Part shown: one piece after another, positions 8,963 to 18,045 of the stretch
Position numbering within the stretch: position 1 is the stretch's first letter
Layout of the letters: every line of letters begins with the position of its first letter
Assembly (NCBI GenBank): GCA_902749685.1
Contig: CACVKW010000964.1
Coordinates: 1 to 64,000 of the forward strand
From: Olavius sp. associated proteobacterium Delta 1
GTDB lineage: Bacteria; Desulfobacterota; Desulfobacteria; Desulfobacterales; JAFDCJ01
Reading direction: 5' to 3'
DNA: 64,000 nucleotides
The notes under the pieces: model-generated
What the model was told of the DNA's origin: nothing
Databases searched by the model: none
The model's input: only the letters and a program-made list of their open reading frames with translations
Program-made: the position numbers and the translations under genes

Positions 8963-8993
8963 CTGACACCTGACACCCGACACCTGAAACCTT
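8963..8993. repeat. 7-bp-periodic array, unit ACACCTG
   Basis: Reads ACACCTG, ACACCCG, ACACCTG, AAACCTT. A closely similar array is at about 25634-25657. It ends about 25 bases before the start of the lactonase-like gene. Confidence 0.65.
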
Positions 8994-9017
8994 CAGTTTG
9001 CGAAAGGAGAATTGAAA

Positions 9018-10037
9018 TTGTCTGAAAATCCTATAATCGGTTTCGAGGTGGATCCGGCGGATATTCAATATATCGGGCAGGATTTGCAGCGTCCGGAGTG
9101 TATTCTGGCAGAACCGGACGGTACCCTGTGGTCGGCCGACGCCCGCGGTGGTGTTGTCAGGATCTCTCGCGACGGCAGCCAACAGATCATTACCCAGACC
9201 TTTGACAAAACGTTTAAGGTGGCTTCGGATGAGGCCTCCCGATTTACTGAAGGCACCCTGCCCAACGGACTTGCATTTGCTGAAAACGGCGATATCTTAA
9301 TATCCAACTTCGGTACCGATGTTCTGGAGGTCATGACCCGCGACGGGCAGACCCGGCTGCTTTACGACACGATCGACGGGCAGCCCATCGGCAAGGTGAA
9401 CTTTGTGCTGCGTGACAGCCAAAATCGTATCTGGCTGACCATTTCAACCCGCATTAAAAACTGGATGCAGGCGGTCAGCCATCGCATAGCCGACGGCTAC
9501 ATCGCACTGGCGGACGAAAGGGGGTTGCGGATCGTGGCGGACGGTTTTAAATTTACCAATGAAATCCGCCTGGATGCCGGCGAGGAATACCTATATATTG
9601 TGGAAACCTGCGGCCAATGCATATCGCGCATGCGGGTTGAACCTGACGGCTCCTTGACCAACCGGGAAGTATACGGACCGTCCAAACTCGGCAAATATGG
9701 ATTTCCCGATGGGATTGCATTTGATGCTTATGGTAATCTATGGGGAACCCTGGTGATGGTGGATCAGGTCTTTGCCATCACGCCTGAGGGGGATTTCCAC
9801 GTCATCCTCGATGACGCCAATGAGGAAACCGCCCTGGCCCTGGAACAAGCTTTTGTCGAAGACCGTGCCACCCCGGAGGACATGCTGGCCGCCGGCGGCA
9901 CCATCGCTCCCTGGTTTGCCAGTGTGACATTTGGCGGTCCGGATCTGAAAACCGCTTACATTGGCAGCCTCAGAGGTACCCGGATTCCCTATTTTCCATC
10001 CCCGGTGGCCGGATTACCCATGGTCCACTGGCAATGA
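9018..10037 (+). CDS. SMP-30/gluconolactonase/LRE-family protein
   Basis: The protein has 339 residues and a six-bladed-propeller character: repeated GTLWSADARGG, NGLAFAENGDILISN, FPDGIAFDAYGNLWGT segments are typical of SMP-30/gluconolactonase proteins, which bind a divalent metal and open lactones. Two TTG starts are in frame. The one at 9018 is chosen because the AGGAGA at 9005-9010 then sits 7 bases upstream, while for 9012 it would abut the start codon. It probably acts on the compound imported by the TRAP system. The family also contains non-lactonase members, so the reaction is inferred. Confidence 0.82.
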   Translation: MSENPIIGFEVDPADIQYIGQDLQRPECILAEPDGTLWSADARGGVVRISRDGSQQIITQTFDKTFKVASDEASRFTEGTLPNGLAFAENGDILISNFGTDVLEVMTRDGQTRLLYDTIDGQPIGKVNFVLRDSQNRIWLTISTRIKNWMQAVSHRIADGYIALADERGLRIVADGFKFTNEIRLDAGEEYLYIVETCGQCISRMRVEPDGSLTNREVYGPSKLGKYGFPDGIAFDAYGNLWGTLVMVDQVFAITPEGDFHVILDDANEETALALEQAFVEDRATPEDMLAAGGTIAPWFASVTFGGPDLKTAYIGSLRGTRIPYFPSPVAGLPMVHWQ

Positions 10038-10119
10038 AGATTTAATATGGAATATTGAATGGTTGGGGAATCCTAGGTTCCCTATTGAACCATTCGATCA
10101 AACCAAAGAGAGGTTAATT

Positions 10120-11046
10120 ATGTCTGAAAAAGTTATTGTTACCGCAGCGTTGACCGGAGCCATTCATACCCCGACGATGTCACAGAATTTGCCGATCACC
10201 CCCGATGAGATTGCCGAAGAGGCGCGACGGGCCAGTGAGGCGGGGGCTACCGTGGTCCACGTTCACGCCCGTGATCCCGAAACCGGGCAGCCCTCAGCCG
10301 ATAGTAACCTGTTTGGTGAAATCTTGTCCAAGATAAAAAGTAAATGCGATGCGGTCATTTGTACAACCACCGGCGGCGGATTTGGCATGACGGTCGAGCA
10401 GCGCGTATCGGTCGTGAAAGCTTACAGCCCGGAGCTGGCATCGCTGAATGCCGGTTCGCTGAACTTTGCGCTGCATCCGATATTGGGGAAAATCAAAGAG
10501 TTTAAACACGACTGGGAACCTCAATACCTGGCCATGAGTGAAGATTTTATCTTCCCGAACACCTTTAAAACCCTGCGCGAATTCAGTGAATTTTTCGCCG
10601 TGGAGGACACCAAACCGGAACTGGAAATTTATGATGCCGGGATGTTGAGCAACGTGGCATATTTGATTCAACAGGGTAACATTAAAAAACCCATTTACCT
10701 GCAATTCGTATTGGGAATTCTAGGCGGCATGCAGGCAACCCTCAACAATCTGGTATTTCTGGTTAATTCTGCCAAAGAAATCATCGGTGATGACTTTGTC
10801 TGGTCGGTATGCGCGGCCGGTAAAAATCAATTCAAAATGTGCAACGCCGCACTGTTGATGGGGGGTTTCGCCCGGGTAGGACTGGAGGATAATCTCTATC
10901 TGGAAAAAGGCAGAATGGCTGAAAGCAGCGGCGAACAGGTGGAAAAAATTGTTCGCATCGGCAGGGAACACGGCATCGAACCGGCGACGCCGGCTGAGGC
11001 GAGGGAAATACTAAAATTGAAAGGGTTAGAAAAGGTGCGGTACTAG
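10120..11046 (+). CDS. BKACE-family enzyme (beta-keto acid cleavage; Kce-like)
   Basis: The protein has 308 residues and belongs to the family of 3-keto-5-aminohexanoate cleavage enzymes, which transfer acetyl-CoA's CoA to the fragment of a beta-keto acid and release acetoacetate. The zinc-binding H-x-H is seen as VVHVHARDP (His47 and His49), and the late VGLEDNLYLEKG segment is typical. The start is the ATG at 10120 (MSEKVI) after AGAGAGG. The frame is open further upstream, but that would overlap the end of the lactonase-like gene and lacks a ribosome site. It stands 82 bases downstream of the SMP-30 gene and probably completes the pathway. Confidence 0.9.
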   Translation: MSEKVIVTAALTGAIHTPTMSQNLPITPDEIAEEARRASEAGATVVHVHARDPETGQPSADSNLFGEILSKIKSKCDAVICTTTGGGFGMTVEQRVSVVKAYSPELASLNAGSLNFALHPILGKIKEFKHDWEPQYLAMSEDFIFPNTFKTLREFSEFFAVEDTKPELEIYDAGMLSNVAYLIQQGNIKKPIYLQFVLGILGGMQATLNNLVFLVNSAKEIIGDDFVWSVCAAGKNQFKMCNAALLMGGFARVGLEDNLYLEKGRMAESSGEQVEKIVRIGREHGIEPATPAEAREILKLKGLEKVRY

Positions 11047-11071
11047 CGCGCACCCCGTAACTCGCAGCGCG

Positions 11072-11611
11072 TCACGTCTGTTCCCCTTCCATAAACGCGT
11101 TGATAAGCTCAACCTGGTTGTGGGCGATATCGTCGAATTTAACTCCGATGCCCAGCAAACCTTTCCACAAGATTTCGCCGATGATTATCAACCGCCTGGG
11201 GCTGTTCGGCAGGGAGAAGGAAAGATTGATCTGCTGGCCGGCGGTAAAGTTTTCGCCGGTTTCGATAAATGCCCCGGCCGGGCTGATATCGAGCATGAAG
11301 CCTTCATAATTGTGCCCCTCAACTTTATAATCGATACTGAGCATGCATGATTTTCGGTTATGGCCTCGTAGGGCGATCTCGGTTTCTTCCAGGCTAATTG
11401 ATTTGAGGGGATGCTCCTGTAATTGCTCTAAAAGAGCAGATTGCTGATATCCGGTCATTTTGCCGATTAACCGATACAATGTCGGTGCAAGGTTGCCCTT
11501 GAGCAGCTGTTTGAGGAGAATCAATTGCTGGTCCTCCGGCAAATTTTTAATCATTTCAGCCAATTTAAGATTGATTGTATTTTGTTCGAACGGTGGATTG
11601 GCACTGGCCAT
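11072..11611 (-). CDS. PilZ-domain protein, probable cyclic-di-GMP receptor
   Basis: The protein has 179 residues. The N-terminal half (to about 90) is helical and unrecognised. The C-terminal half is a PilZ domain: NRKSC (a weak form of the RxxxR motif) near residue 83, DISPAGAFIETG matching the D/N-x-S-x-x-G motif, and a strand with GIGVKF near the end. The reduced arginine motif leaves some doubt about nucleotide binding. It converges on the BKACE gene with only 25 bases between the two stops. Confidence 0.85.
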   Translation of the reverse strand: MASANPPFEQNTINLKLAEMIKNLPEDQQLILLKQLLKGNLAPTLYRLIGKMTGYQQSALLEQLQEHPLKSISLEETEIALRGHNRKSCMLSIDYKVEGHNYEGFMLDISPAGAFIETGENFTAGQQINLSFSLPNSPRRLIIIGEILWKGLLGIGVKFDDIAHNQVELINAFMEGEQT

Positions 11612-11961
11612 TGAGAGGCTCCTTCATCATCGACTAGGCACAGACCCCGGAGATTGTCTGTGGGTGATATTGCTGTTAAATTATAAAATCAAAATTGAAT
11701 TAAAATCAGGAAAAGTTCAGAAAATTTATTCTTTTATATAGAAGGCTAACAGAATTTTAGGCTCGATGTCAAGAAACACAAAAATTACCGGTGACGTACA
11801 ATATCATTTATAACATTATTGATGGCGGGAATCTTTATTATTCGTTGCCAGAACCGCATGGTTTCAGCCGCCCACTATGACACGCTAGCGGGCGCGACTC
11901 GGGTGGAAGGGCAGGTTTAAAATGCAACGGGAAAAATTAAATTATTGTCTGATGGGAGTTC
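11612..11961. other. 350-bp AT-rich divergent intergenic region
   Basis: This separates the divergent PilZ and ABC-ATPase genes and should hold both promoters. I see no repeat, RNA structure or convincing promoter pair. Confidence 0.5.
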
Positions 11962-13515
11962 ATGCGAGGAAAAATGATTAACACCCCTGATAAGGCGGTT
12001 CCTCCCGCCGGCCCTGCAAACCCAACCATCGTCAGGCTTGAAAACGTTACCCTGCGGGTCAGGGAGACGCTCTTGTTGGCAAACACAAGCTGGCGCATCG
12101 ATAAAGGCCAACACTGGGCAATAATTGGACCCAATGGTGCCGGCAAGACTTCGCTTGTCAAGGCGCTGACCGGAGATGTGCCAGTGGTCAAAGGAGCCGT
12201 ATTTCCTACTCATGACCAGGCAGATGCGGTCCGTGCCGAATATGTGTCCTTTGAACAGCATCAGCGTTTGATTGCGCGGGAGGAGCAACGCGATGAATTT
12301 CGTTTTTTCAGTGGCAATTTAAACCGTATCACTACAGTCCATGACATACTGAGTGAAATTGACGGGCCAGCGGGCCTCAAACGCACCGATGTTGGGGCGG
12401 TAGTCGCCAGGCTTAAAATAAACCATCTGCTCGGAAGGGGTATTCGGGCTTTGTCGACCGGTGAAATGAGAAAGGTTCAGATCGCGCGGGTGCTGCTGAA
12501 ATCACCTGAAATCATGATTCTGGATGAACCCTTTGACGGATTGGATGAATCATCGCGCCAGGATTTGGCTCGAATCATCGACGACCTGATGAATGACACC
12601 CGAACCGTGATCCTGGTAACCCATCGCCAGCGGGAAATTTTGCCCAATATCTCCCATGTCTTGGCAATCCGGGACGGCCAGGTGATTATTCAGGGGCAAC
12701 GGGACGATATACTGACATCACCGCAAATGGAATATCTGTACGCACACGAATTTGCGACTTCTTTAACCATACCGACGACCGAAGGCATGCCAAAAGGCAA
12801 TGCCGATACCGCGCCCGAGATCCTGATTAGGATGAACCATGTTACGGTTAAATATGACAGCATGACTGTGCTGGACAATGTGAGCTGGACGATGAGAACC
12901 GGCCAAAACTGGGTTATTCTGGGTCCAAATGGTTCCGGAAAAACAACGCTGCTGAATCTCATCACAGCAGATAATCTCCAGGCTTATGCCAATGAAATTT
13001 ATCTGTTCGGCAGGCGTCGCGGTTCAGGCGAGAGCATTTGGGACATTAAAGAGCGCATTGGAATGATGTCTTCTGAATTCCAGATACGTTATCGCAAGCC
13101 ACTATCAGCCTTTGAAGTTGTATTATCAGGTTTTTTCGACAGTGTTGGGCTTTTTCGGAACGCTTCTCCTGATCAGAAACAGACCGCCGATCAGTGGCTG
13201 GCGGTTCTAGGCATTGCCGATAAATCGGTCAAGATTTTTAATCAACTTTCATATGGTGAACAGCGCATGATTCTGCTGGCGCGTTCCATGGTGAAAATGC
13301 CGCAAATACTGATTCTGGATGAACCCTACCAGGGGCTTGACCGCACCAACCGACAAAGGATTCTGGATGCAATTGATGTTATCGGGCTTCACAGCGGTAC
13401 CGATATTCTTTATGTAACCCATTATCCCGCTGAAATTCCCGCCTGTATGACCCATATGCTGCGGTTTGAAAAAACACCCTCCGGAAAATACGTGGCCAGC
13501 CAGCGGGCGATGTAA
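11962..13515 (+). CDS. ModF/PhrA-like protein with two ABC ATPase domains
   Basis: The protein has 517 residues made of two ABC ATPase domains and no membrane segment. Walker A motifs are GPNGAGKT (near 56) and GPNGSGKT (near 318). Walker B motifs are IMILDEPFDGLD and ILILDEPYQGLD. The signature motifs are LSTGE and LSYGE rather than LSGGQ, as in the ModF/YcjV group. ModF-like proteins are soluble ATPases of unclear function linked to molybdate genes in some bacteria; no molybdate transporter is adjacent here. Two ATGs (11962, 11974) are near purine-rich sites and cannot be separated. Confidence 0.85.
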   Translation: MRGKMINTPDKAVPPAGPANPTIVRLENVTLRVRETLLLANTSWRIDKGQHWAIIGPNGAGKTSLVKALTGDVPVVKGAVFPTHDQADAVRAEYVSFEQHQRLIAREEQRDEFRFFSGNLNRITTVHDILSEIDGPAGLKRTDVGAVVARLKINHLLGRGIRALSTGEMRKVQIARVLLKSPEIMILDEPFDGLDESSRQDLARIIDDLMNDTRTVILVTHRQREILPNISHVLAIRDGQVIIQGQRDDILTSPQMEYLYAHEFATSLTIPTTEGMPKGNADTAPEILIRMNHVTVKYDSMTVLDNVSWTMRTGQNWVILGPNGSGKTTLLNLITADNLQAYANEIYLFGRRRGSGESIWDIKERIGMMSSEFQIRYRKPLSAFEVVLSGFFDSVGLFRNASPDQKQTADQWLAVLGIADKSVKIFNQLSYGEQRMILLARSMVKMPQILILDEPYQGLDRTNRQRILDAIDVIGLHSGTDILYVTHYPAEIPACMTHMLRFEKTPSGKYVASQRAM

Positions 13516-13675
13516 TTTTTCTGTCTCATACCCGGCTATGGCAATTGTCCCGGTCCTTGTGGTCCGCGAGTATCGTCGTATGTCAAAATATAAACGCATC
13601 ACACCGGAGATTTGACAGCTTGAACCCGGCAGGCTTTATAAGTAAGAATGGGTAGGAAATGAAAGAAGTTACGGC

Positions 13676-13783
13676 CTATAACAATGTCATCTGTATCAAA
13701 TAGCCAATGCCGCCAAACAACCCAACGTATAGAGCTATCGAAAAAATTGCCCGAAAAAATCCCATTACATCTTTTTTGCTCAC
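13676..13783 (-). CDS. 35-residue single-pass membrane protein
   Basis: A short frame starts with GTG at 13783. AAAGGAG lies upstream with an 8-base spacing, which is an excellent ribosome site. The peptide begins MSKKDVMGFFRA and continues as one glycine-containing hydrophobic helix of about 22 residues, ending QMTLL. It has the form of a small inner-membrane protein with a positively charged cytoplasmic start. It lies 50 bases downstream of the M23 peptidase gene on the same strand. No known family is recognised; it was found by reading the gap between two convergent genes. Confidence 0.6.
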   Translation of the reverse strand: MSKKDVMGFFRAIFSIALYVGLFGGIGYLIQMTLL

Positions 13784-13832
13784 CTTTCGTACTCCTTTAT
13801 TTCATAAGATGTGTGGTCCTTATATTCTCTAT

Positions 13833-14777
13833 TCATTTTTCATGCCAACCAACCAATCCCTCCATGACTTCAACAAACTGGAGAGGGTTTACTGCGATTC
13901 CGTTTACCTTTACGCCCCAGTGAAGATGGGGGCCGCTGACCCTGCCGGTGGCGCCGGTCAAACCAATCAATTGACCTTTTTCAATCCGTTGGCCGGCCAC
14001 AGCCTTAATTTTGCTCAGGTGGGCATAAATCGTGAAGATTTCTGTCCCATGGTCTATTATGACCGCATTGCCGGAATAAAAGAGATTTTTGGCCACTCTG
14101 ACAATTCCGGAATTGGTTGCGTAGACCGGGGTTCCTTTCGGAGAACGAAAATCCAGTCCATTATGATAGTTTTTCAGCTTCCCGTTGAATATCCGCCGAT
14201 TGCCAAACGAGCTGGATATCTCGTTTTCAACCGGCAACTGAAAGGGGCCTTCCCATAATCTGCGTGTGTTGCCGCTGGCATAAATATGTTTAACCTCCTG
14301 GTGTTCACGGTTGGCTCGTGTGCGATTCTTTTGGTTGGGATCCACCCGTTTTGAGTCCACTTTCAAGACATCCGTTCTGTGCTTACCCCCAACCACATCG
14401 AAAGTAATCTGACTGCTTTGATCACCAGTAGGACCGGAGAACTTAAGCGTCAGCGTTTTGGGACCCGGTTTAGTATAATACGGTATACCAACCAAAGCGA
14501 AATAGCTGCCGTCGCTTTTGAGCGGGTGCGGGTAAACCTGGTAGGCCGTTTTATTGAAATAAAGCTGCATGTTGCTGAGCGGTGAATTCGGGTGGGTGCC
14601 GGTAATTTGCAGCAGGAGGACGTCACCGCCGGCAATTTTGTTAGAAGATACAATAAATTTTTGGGATATTTCGTTTTGATTTTGAGCAGTCGCCGTGAGG
14701 GGCAAGAACCATCCGGCGGACGGGACAACGGTGGTCACGATTAAGAACGCTACCATGTGAGCATTGCGTTTCATCAT
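13833..14777 (-). CDS. Secreted M23-family (LytM) metallopeptidase
   Basis: The protein has 314 residues. A signal peptide covers about 1-32 (ends TATAQ). The middle part is a beta-rich domain with SGPTGDQSSQITFDVV, likely an Ig-like accessory fold. The C-terminal LytM domain has complete zinc ligands: H-x-x-x-D in HNGLDF (near 203) and HLH in PHLHWG (near 285). It should cut peptidoglycan cross-links in the periplasm. Unlike the EnvC-like protein near 33-34 kb in this window, all metal ligands are present. A 35-residue membrane-protein gene follows on the same strand. Confidence 0.9.
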   Translation of the reverse strand: MMKRNAHMVAFLIVTTVVPSAGWFLPLTATAQNQNEISQKFIVSSNKIAGGDVLLLQITGTHPNSPLSNMQLYFNKTAYQVYPHPLKSDGSYFALVGIPYYTKPGPKTLTLKFSGPTGDQSSQITFDVVGGKHRTDVLKVDSKRVDPNQKNRTRANREHQEVKHIYASGNTRRLWEGPFQLPVENEISSSFGNRRIFNGKLKNYHNGLDFRSPKGTPVYATNSGIVRVAKNLFYSGNAVIIDHGTEIFTIYAHLSKIKAVAGQRIEKGQLIGLTGATGRVSGPHLHWGVKVNGIAVNPLQFVEVMEGLVGWHEK

Positions 14778-14978
14778 CTAATGCGATTTGCCGGGCCGGC
14801 AAATTCTAAAAATAATATTTTAGGGATTTCAGCAACCATTCAACCGGGGCCTTTTGGAATATTGTTAGACCCGGCACCGCGCAACAGCCAGTACCGGGCT
14901 CATTCACTTTTAACACTACTTGCTTCGGGATGGCAAGCGACTATTCTCTTACCCCGCCGGCTTTCATTGCCGCGCCTC

Positions 14979-16712
14979 CTATCCCTTGATAATGCGGGGC
15001 AGCATCATCTGGTGATGGGGGCAGATGGATTTGGGGTTCTGATAGGCGGCTCCGGCAAAGGCGACCAGATACCTTCGAATCTCAGTCATTTTAGCGACCT
15101 GGTCCACCAGACCGTGTTGAGCGCAATAAACCGGTCGGGAGTAATCGTTGTATTCCTGGACCAGTTTGTTCATTTCTTCGATGACCGGTTCTAACGGTCT
15201 TTCGGCGTTTTTCTCTTTTACCAGGCGGCGGGAAAAGCTTGCCGCGGCGGCTGTTTCGCCGTGCATTACGTAGATTTCGGTCGTGGCTGTGCCCAGGGTA
15301 AAGGCGTTATGGCGGTTGGCAGTGGGACCTCCCATGATGTAGTGGGCTGCGGCCGTGCCTTTTCTTAACACCACCAGCATCATGGGGACATCGGTTTGCT
15401 GAATGGAATAGATCAGTGATTGACCCAGGCCTAACAATTCGGCTTTTTCGGCAATGTCACCGACATCGATGCCGCTGGTGTCCTGAAACCAGATAATCGG
15501 TACCCGGTCGCGACCGCAGTGCGTCACAAATTCGTTCATTTTGATCAAACCCTGGCGGTACAGTTTGCCGCCGATGCCCGGGTAGGGTGCATAATCGGGA
15601 TAATCCTCACCGAAAAATCCCTGCCGGTTGCCGATGACGCCCACCACAAAACCGTCCATTTTAACCAGGCCGGTGTAAACTTCGGGACCGTAATCGGGAC
15701 GGTATTCCATGTGTTCACTGCCGTCTACCAGGCGGGACAACACTTCGTCAAAGTTATACATTTGTTTCTGGTTGAACGGCACCAGGCGATACAGATCTTC
15801 GGCTGACAGGCGGGGCTCTTTGGGCTCGGCCACACGGAAGAATTTGGGCTTATAGGCCGGCATATCCTGCATGTATTCTTTCAGACCATCGAGAACCCCC
15901 TCTTCGGTCTCATAGACATATCGGAAAAACCCGGTTTCATCGTAGTGGATATTTGTGCTGCCCGGCGGTTCAGCCTTAAATTGTTTAGCGGCGGAAATCA
16001 ATTGTTCGGCTCCATCCAGGTCAAAATAGCCTTTGGGGGACATGCCGCTTAAAATACCCCCCCCGCCTACCGCGATGTTGCAGTTTTTGTGGGCAAAAAG
16101 AACGGTTGGGCTGATGCCCTGATAACCGCCACCGGCCGGATTGGTTCCGTAAATGCCGGCCAGAACCGGAATCCCCTCCTGATTGAGCTCGGCATGCCTG
16201 AAAAAAGTGGTGCCCGATCCGCGGCGGCCGGCATAAAATTTTTCCTGCTCGGTCAATTTGACCCCGCTGCAGTTGACCAACCAGACCAGAGGGAGGTTCA
16301 ACCTTTTGGCCAGATCCGTACACCTGAAAATATTTTCTGCCTGTCCCGGAAGCCAGGCGCCGGCAAATACCTTGTTGTCAAAGCCGATGATGACCGCCCA
16401 TTTTCCCGCAATTTTGCCGAGCCCGTCGATGACGTTGTTGGTTCCTTCGACGTTCTCGGTCGGGTTGTACAGGATGTGCAACGGGCTCCACGACCCCTCA
16501 TCCACCAGATAATCCAGACGCTGCCATACGGTGAGCTGACCGCGGGCATTGATCTTTTCGGTCGGCATGCCGGCGGTTTTTACCTTTTCGACAGCCGCTT
16601 CAACCTGGGCTTCCACCTGCTTAAGTTTGCCTACGTTGGCTTCGGTACTTTTCATCTGTCCGGATTTGAGTTCCCGGCCAAAATCCTTCATCTTTTCAAA
16701 ATACGGTCTCAT
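14979..16712 (-). CDS. gcdA: Glutaconyl-CoA decarboxylase alpha subunit type carboxyltransferase
   Basis: The protein has 577 residues, close to the length of GcdA. It is a biotin-dependent carboxyltransferase: the N-half carries the acyl-CoA part and the C-half the carboxybiotin part, with glycine-rich oxyanion stretches such as GTNPAGGGYQG and AVGGGGILSG. In anaerobes this subunit moves CO2 from glutaconyl-CoA to biotin, after which the membrane subunit pumps sodium; it serves glutarate, aromatic or glutamate breakdown. Start 16712 is chosen over the ATG at 16718 because GGAGG then lies 6 bases away rather than directly touching. The gene stands alone, without biotin-carrier or membrane subunits nearby. 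A related acyl-CoA carboxylase beta subunit cannot be excluded. Confidence 0.85.
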   Translation of the reverse strand: MRPYFEKMKDFGRELKSGQMKSTEANVGKLKQVEAQVEAAVEKVKTAGMPTEKINARGQLTVWQRLDYLVDEGSWSPLHILYNPTENVEGTNNVIDGLGKIAGKWAVIIGFDNKVFAGAWLPGQAENIFRCTDLAKRLNLPLVWLVNCSGVKLTEQEKFYAGRRGSGTTFFRHAELNQEGIPVLAGIYGTNPAGGGYQGISPTVLFAHKNCNIAVGGGGILSGMSPKGYFDLDGAEQLISAAKQFKAEPPGSTNIHYDETGFFRYVYETEEGVLDGLKEYMQDMPAYKPKFFRVAEPKEPRLSAEDLYRLVPFNQKQMYNFDEVLSRLVDGSEHMEYRPDYGPEVYTGLVKMDGFVVGVIGNRQGFFGEDYPDYAPYPGIGGKLYRQGLIKMNEFVTHCGRDRVPIIWFQDTSGIDVGDIAEKAELLGLGQSLIYSIQQTDVPMMLVVLRKGTAAAHYIMGGPTANRHNAFTLGTATTEIYVMHGETAAAASFSRRLVKEKNAERPLEPVIEEMNKLVQEYNDYSRPVYCAQHGLVDQVAKMTEIRRYLVAFAGAAYQNPKSICPHHQMMLPRIIKG

Positions 16713-16800
16713 TTTCATCCTCCACGTATGTTTTTTTCAAAGTTTAAAAACTGGTCCGCGGGGCCAGGTCATAGATAACTGATTCTGCCGGTAAATGATA

Positions 16801-17010
16801 CCGGAGTGTTGGAGTACTGGAGTGATGGGTGTATTTCAGACCGATGGATATAGACCGCAATTTAGACAATATCACGATTTGGTCATTTGCTCGGTGAGTG
16901 AAATTGGGCAATAATTGATTCAGGTCGATGCTGCTGATCACTTTGATCACCTGGTTATGCCCGGAAATGTTTTTTCCATTACTCCATCACTCCAATGCTC
17001 CAGTACTCCT
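16801..17010. repeat. Inverted pair of 7-bp-periodic arrays (TGGAGTN / ACTCCAN)
   Basis: Left arm 16801-16829 is built of GGAGTAC, TGGAGTG units. Right arm 16979-17010 is the inverse, with ACTCCAT, CACTCCA units, and could pair imperfectly with it. About 150 bases lie between. The remaining gap to 17325 holds a GC-rich near-palindrome at about 17049-17070 (CCGGGCCC-TTT-GGGCTCGG) and no gene that I can support. Confidence 0.65.
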
Positions 17011-17325
17011 GAGAATTAACCTCAGAGCCCCCTGCGTGGCAACTCAAAGCCGGGCCCTTTGGGCTCGGATTCTCTACTCTATTGTGCAGGTGGCCGGATC
17101 TGCGTTTTGCCACCCTGTAAAATATCTCAACCACCGGTTCAAATGCCTACTGTCTCTTATACGAACCCAAACATTACGTCAAGGAGTTCGGAAACAAATA
17201 ATTTTTTGTAAAGTGTTTTCTTTATTTTCCGATATAAATATAAATGGCCACGTAACAGCAACCCGTGACTTTTGCCATATACCCTAAGAACTCAAGCAAT
17301 TGATTAAACCGGAACGGTGGTTTCC

Positions 17326-17889
17326 ATGAAAAAAACAGGTATAACATTGCTCGCAGCCGTATTATTTTTATATTTTTTAACCGGCTGTAACCTTTTCGGG
17401 CCTTCCAAAAAAGATGTCAAACAGGCTCTGGAAGCTGTATTTAGGACATTTGAAACTTCCACAACTCAGAATGAGCCCGAGTACCAAAACATGTATGCCA
17501 ATGCTGCCGATGTCATTTTCAAAAATGACGATGAGTCTTTGATACATGAAATGAGCCTGCTTATTGATGAAGGGAAAGTTTCTGTTGCCGGCAACTGCGT
17601 TATGACGGATTATGCAGATTCAATCTCGCAGTATAGTCTCTCGGGCGAACTGGCATATGAGGTGACCTATCGCCAAGGGGATGCTTCGGGGGGCGGTTTC
17701 GGATCGATGACAGGGGAGCTATCGTTCTCCGGAGGCAAGGTCCAATTCATAGATTTCTCATTTATCACGGCCGAAAATGGTGAGTTGGAGGAATTTTTGA
17801 TAAATGCCAACGGAAAAGATATTGATCTTGCAGATGAGGAAAGTGCGTACGGTCTGTTCAGAGCGTTAAGCGACAGGCTTCCCGGCTAA
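17326..17889 (+). CDS. Lipoprotein of unknown function
   Basis: The protein has 187 residues with a lipoprotein signal sequence ending in LTGC (Cys at 21), so it should be lipid-anchored. The ATG at 17326 follows a GGAACGG site; an upstream GTG at 17317 is less likely. The mature part is acidic, has no cysteines expected for an enzyme, and contains a small beta-rich domain (GELAYEVTYRQGD, GELSFSGGKVQF). No family is recognised. It is followed by a structured repeat and then the zinc-finger/TPR membrane gene. Confidence 0.7.
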   Translation: MKKTGITLLAAVLFLYFLTGCNLFGPSKKDVKQALEAVFRTFETSTTQNEPEYQNMYANAADVIFKNDDESLIHEMSLLIDEGKVSVAGNCVMTDYADSISQYSLSGELAYEVTYRQGDASGGGFGSMTGELSFSGGKVQFIDFSFITAENGELEEFLINANGKDIDLADEESAYGLFRALSDRLPG

Positions 17890-17917
17890 TTGATTTAATC
17901 TCTATTGGGGTTTAATT

Positions 17918-17992
17918 CCCCGCAGCTAGCTGCAATAAAATGAATTATTCTTTTAAAGGTGCCCCGCAGCTTGCCGCGGGGAAGTTCATTTT
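17918..17992. repeat. GC-rich hairpin repeat between lipoprotein and next gene
   Basis: CCCCGCAGCTAGCTGC (17918-17933) is repeated as CCCCGCAGCTTGCCGCGGGG (17962-17981), the latter a clear hairpin. AAAATGAA (17937-17944) and TTCATTTT (17985-17992) can close an outer stem around it. No T run follows, so it is likely a repeat element rather than a terminator. Confidence 0.7.
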
Positions 17993-18045
17993 GCAGGCGG
18001 TGGATACATTCCATACTAAACTGTTAACAATTGGATACTCGATAA

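Noticed and set aside
13707-14258. 183-residue plus-strand ORF across the M23 gene
   Set aside because: It is the opposite strand of a well-supported peptidase and of the 35-residue gene.
16928-17287. 119-residue ORF upstream of the lipoprotein gene
   Set aside because: It runs over the inverted heptamer arms and has no ribosome site or family pattern.
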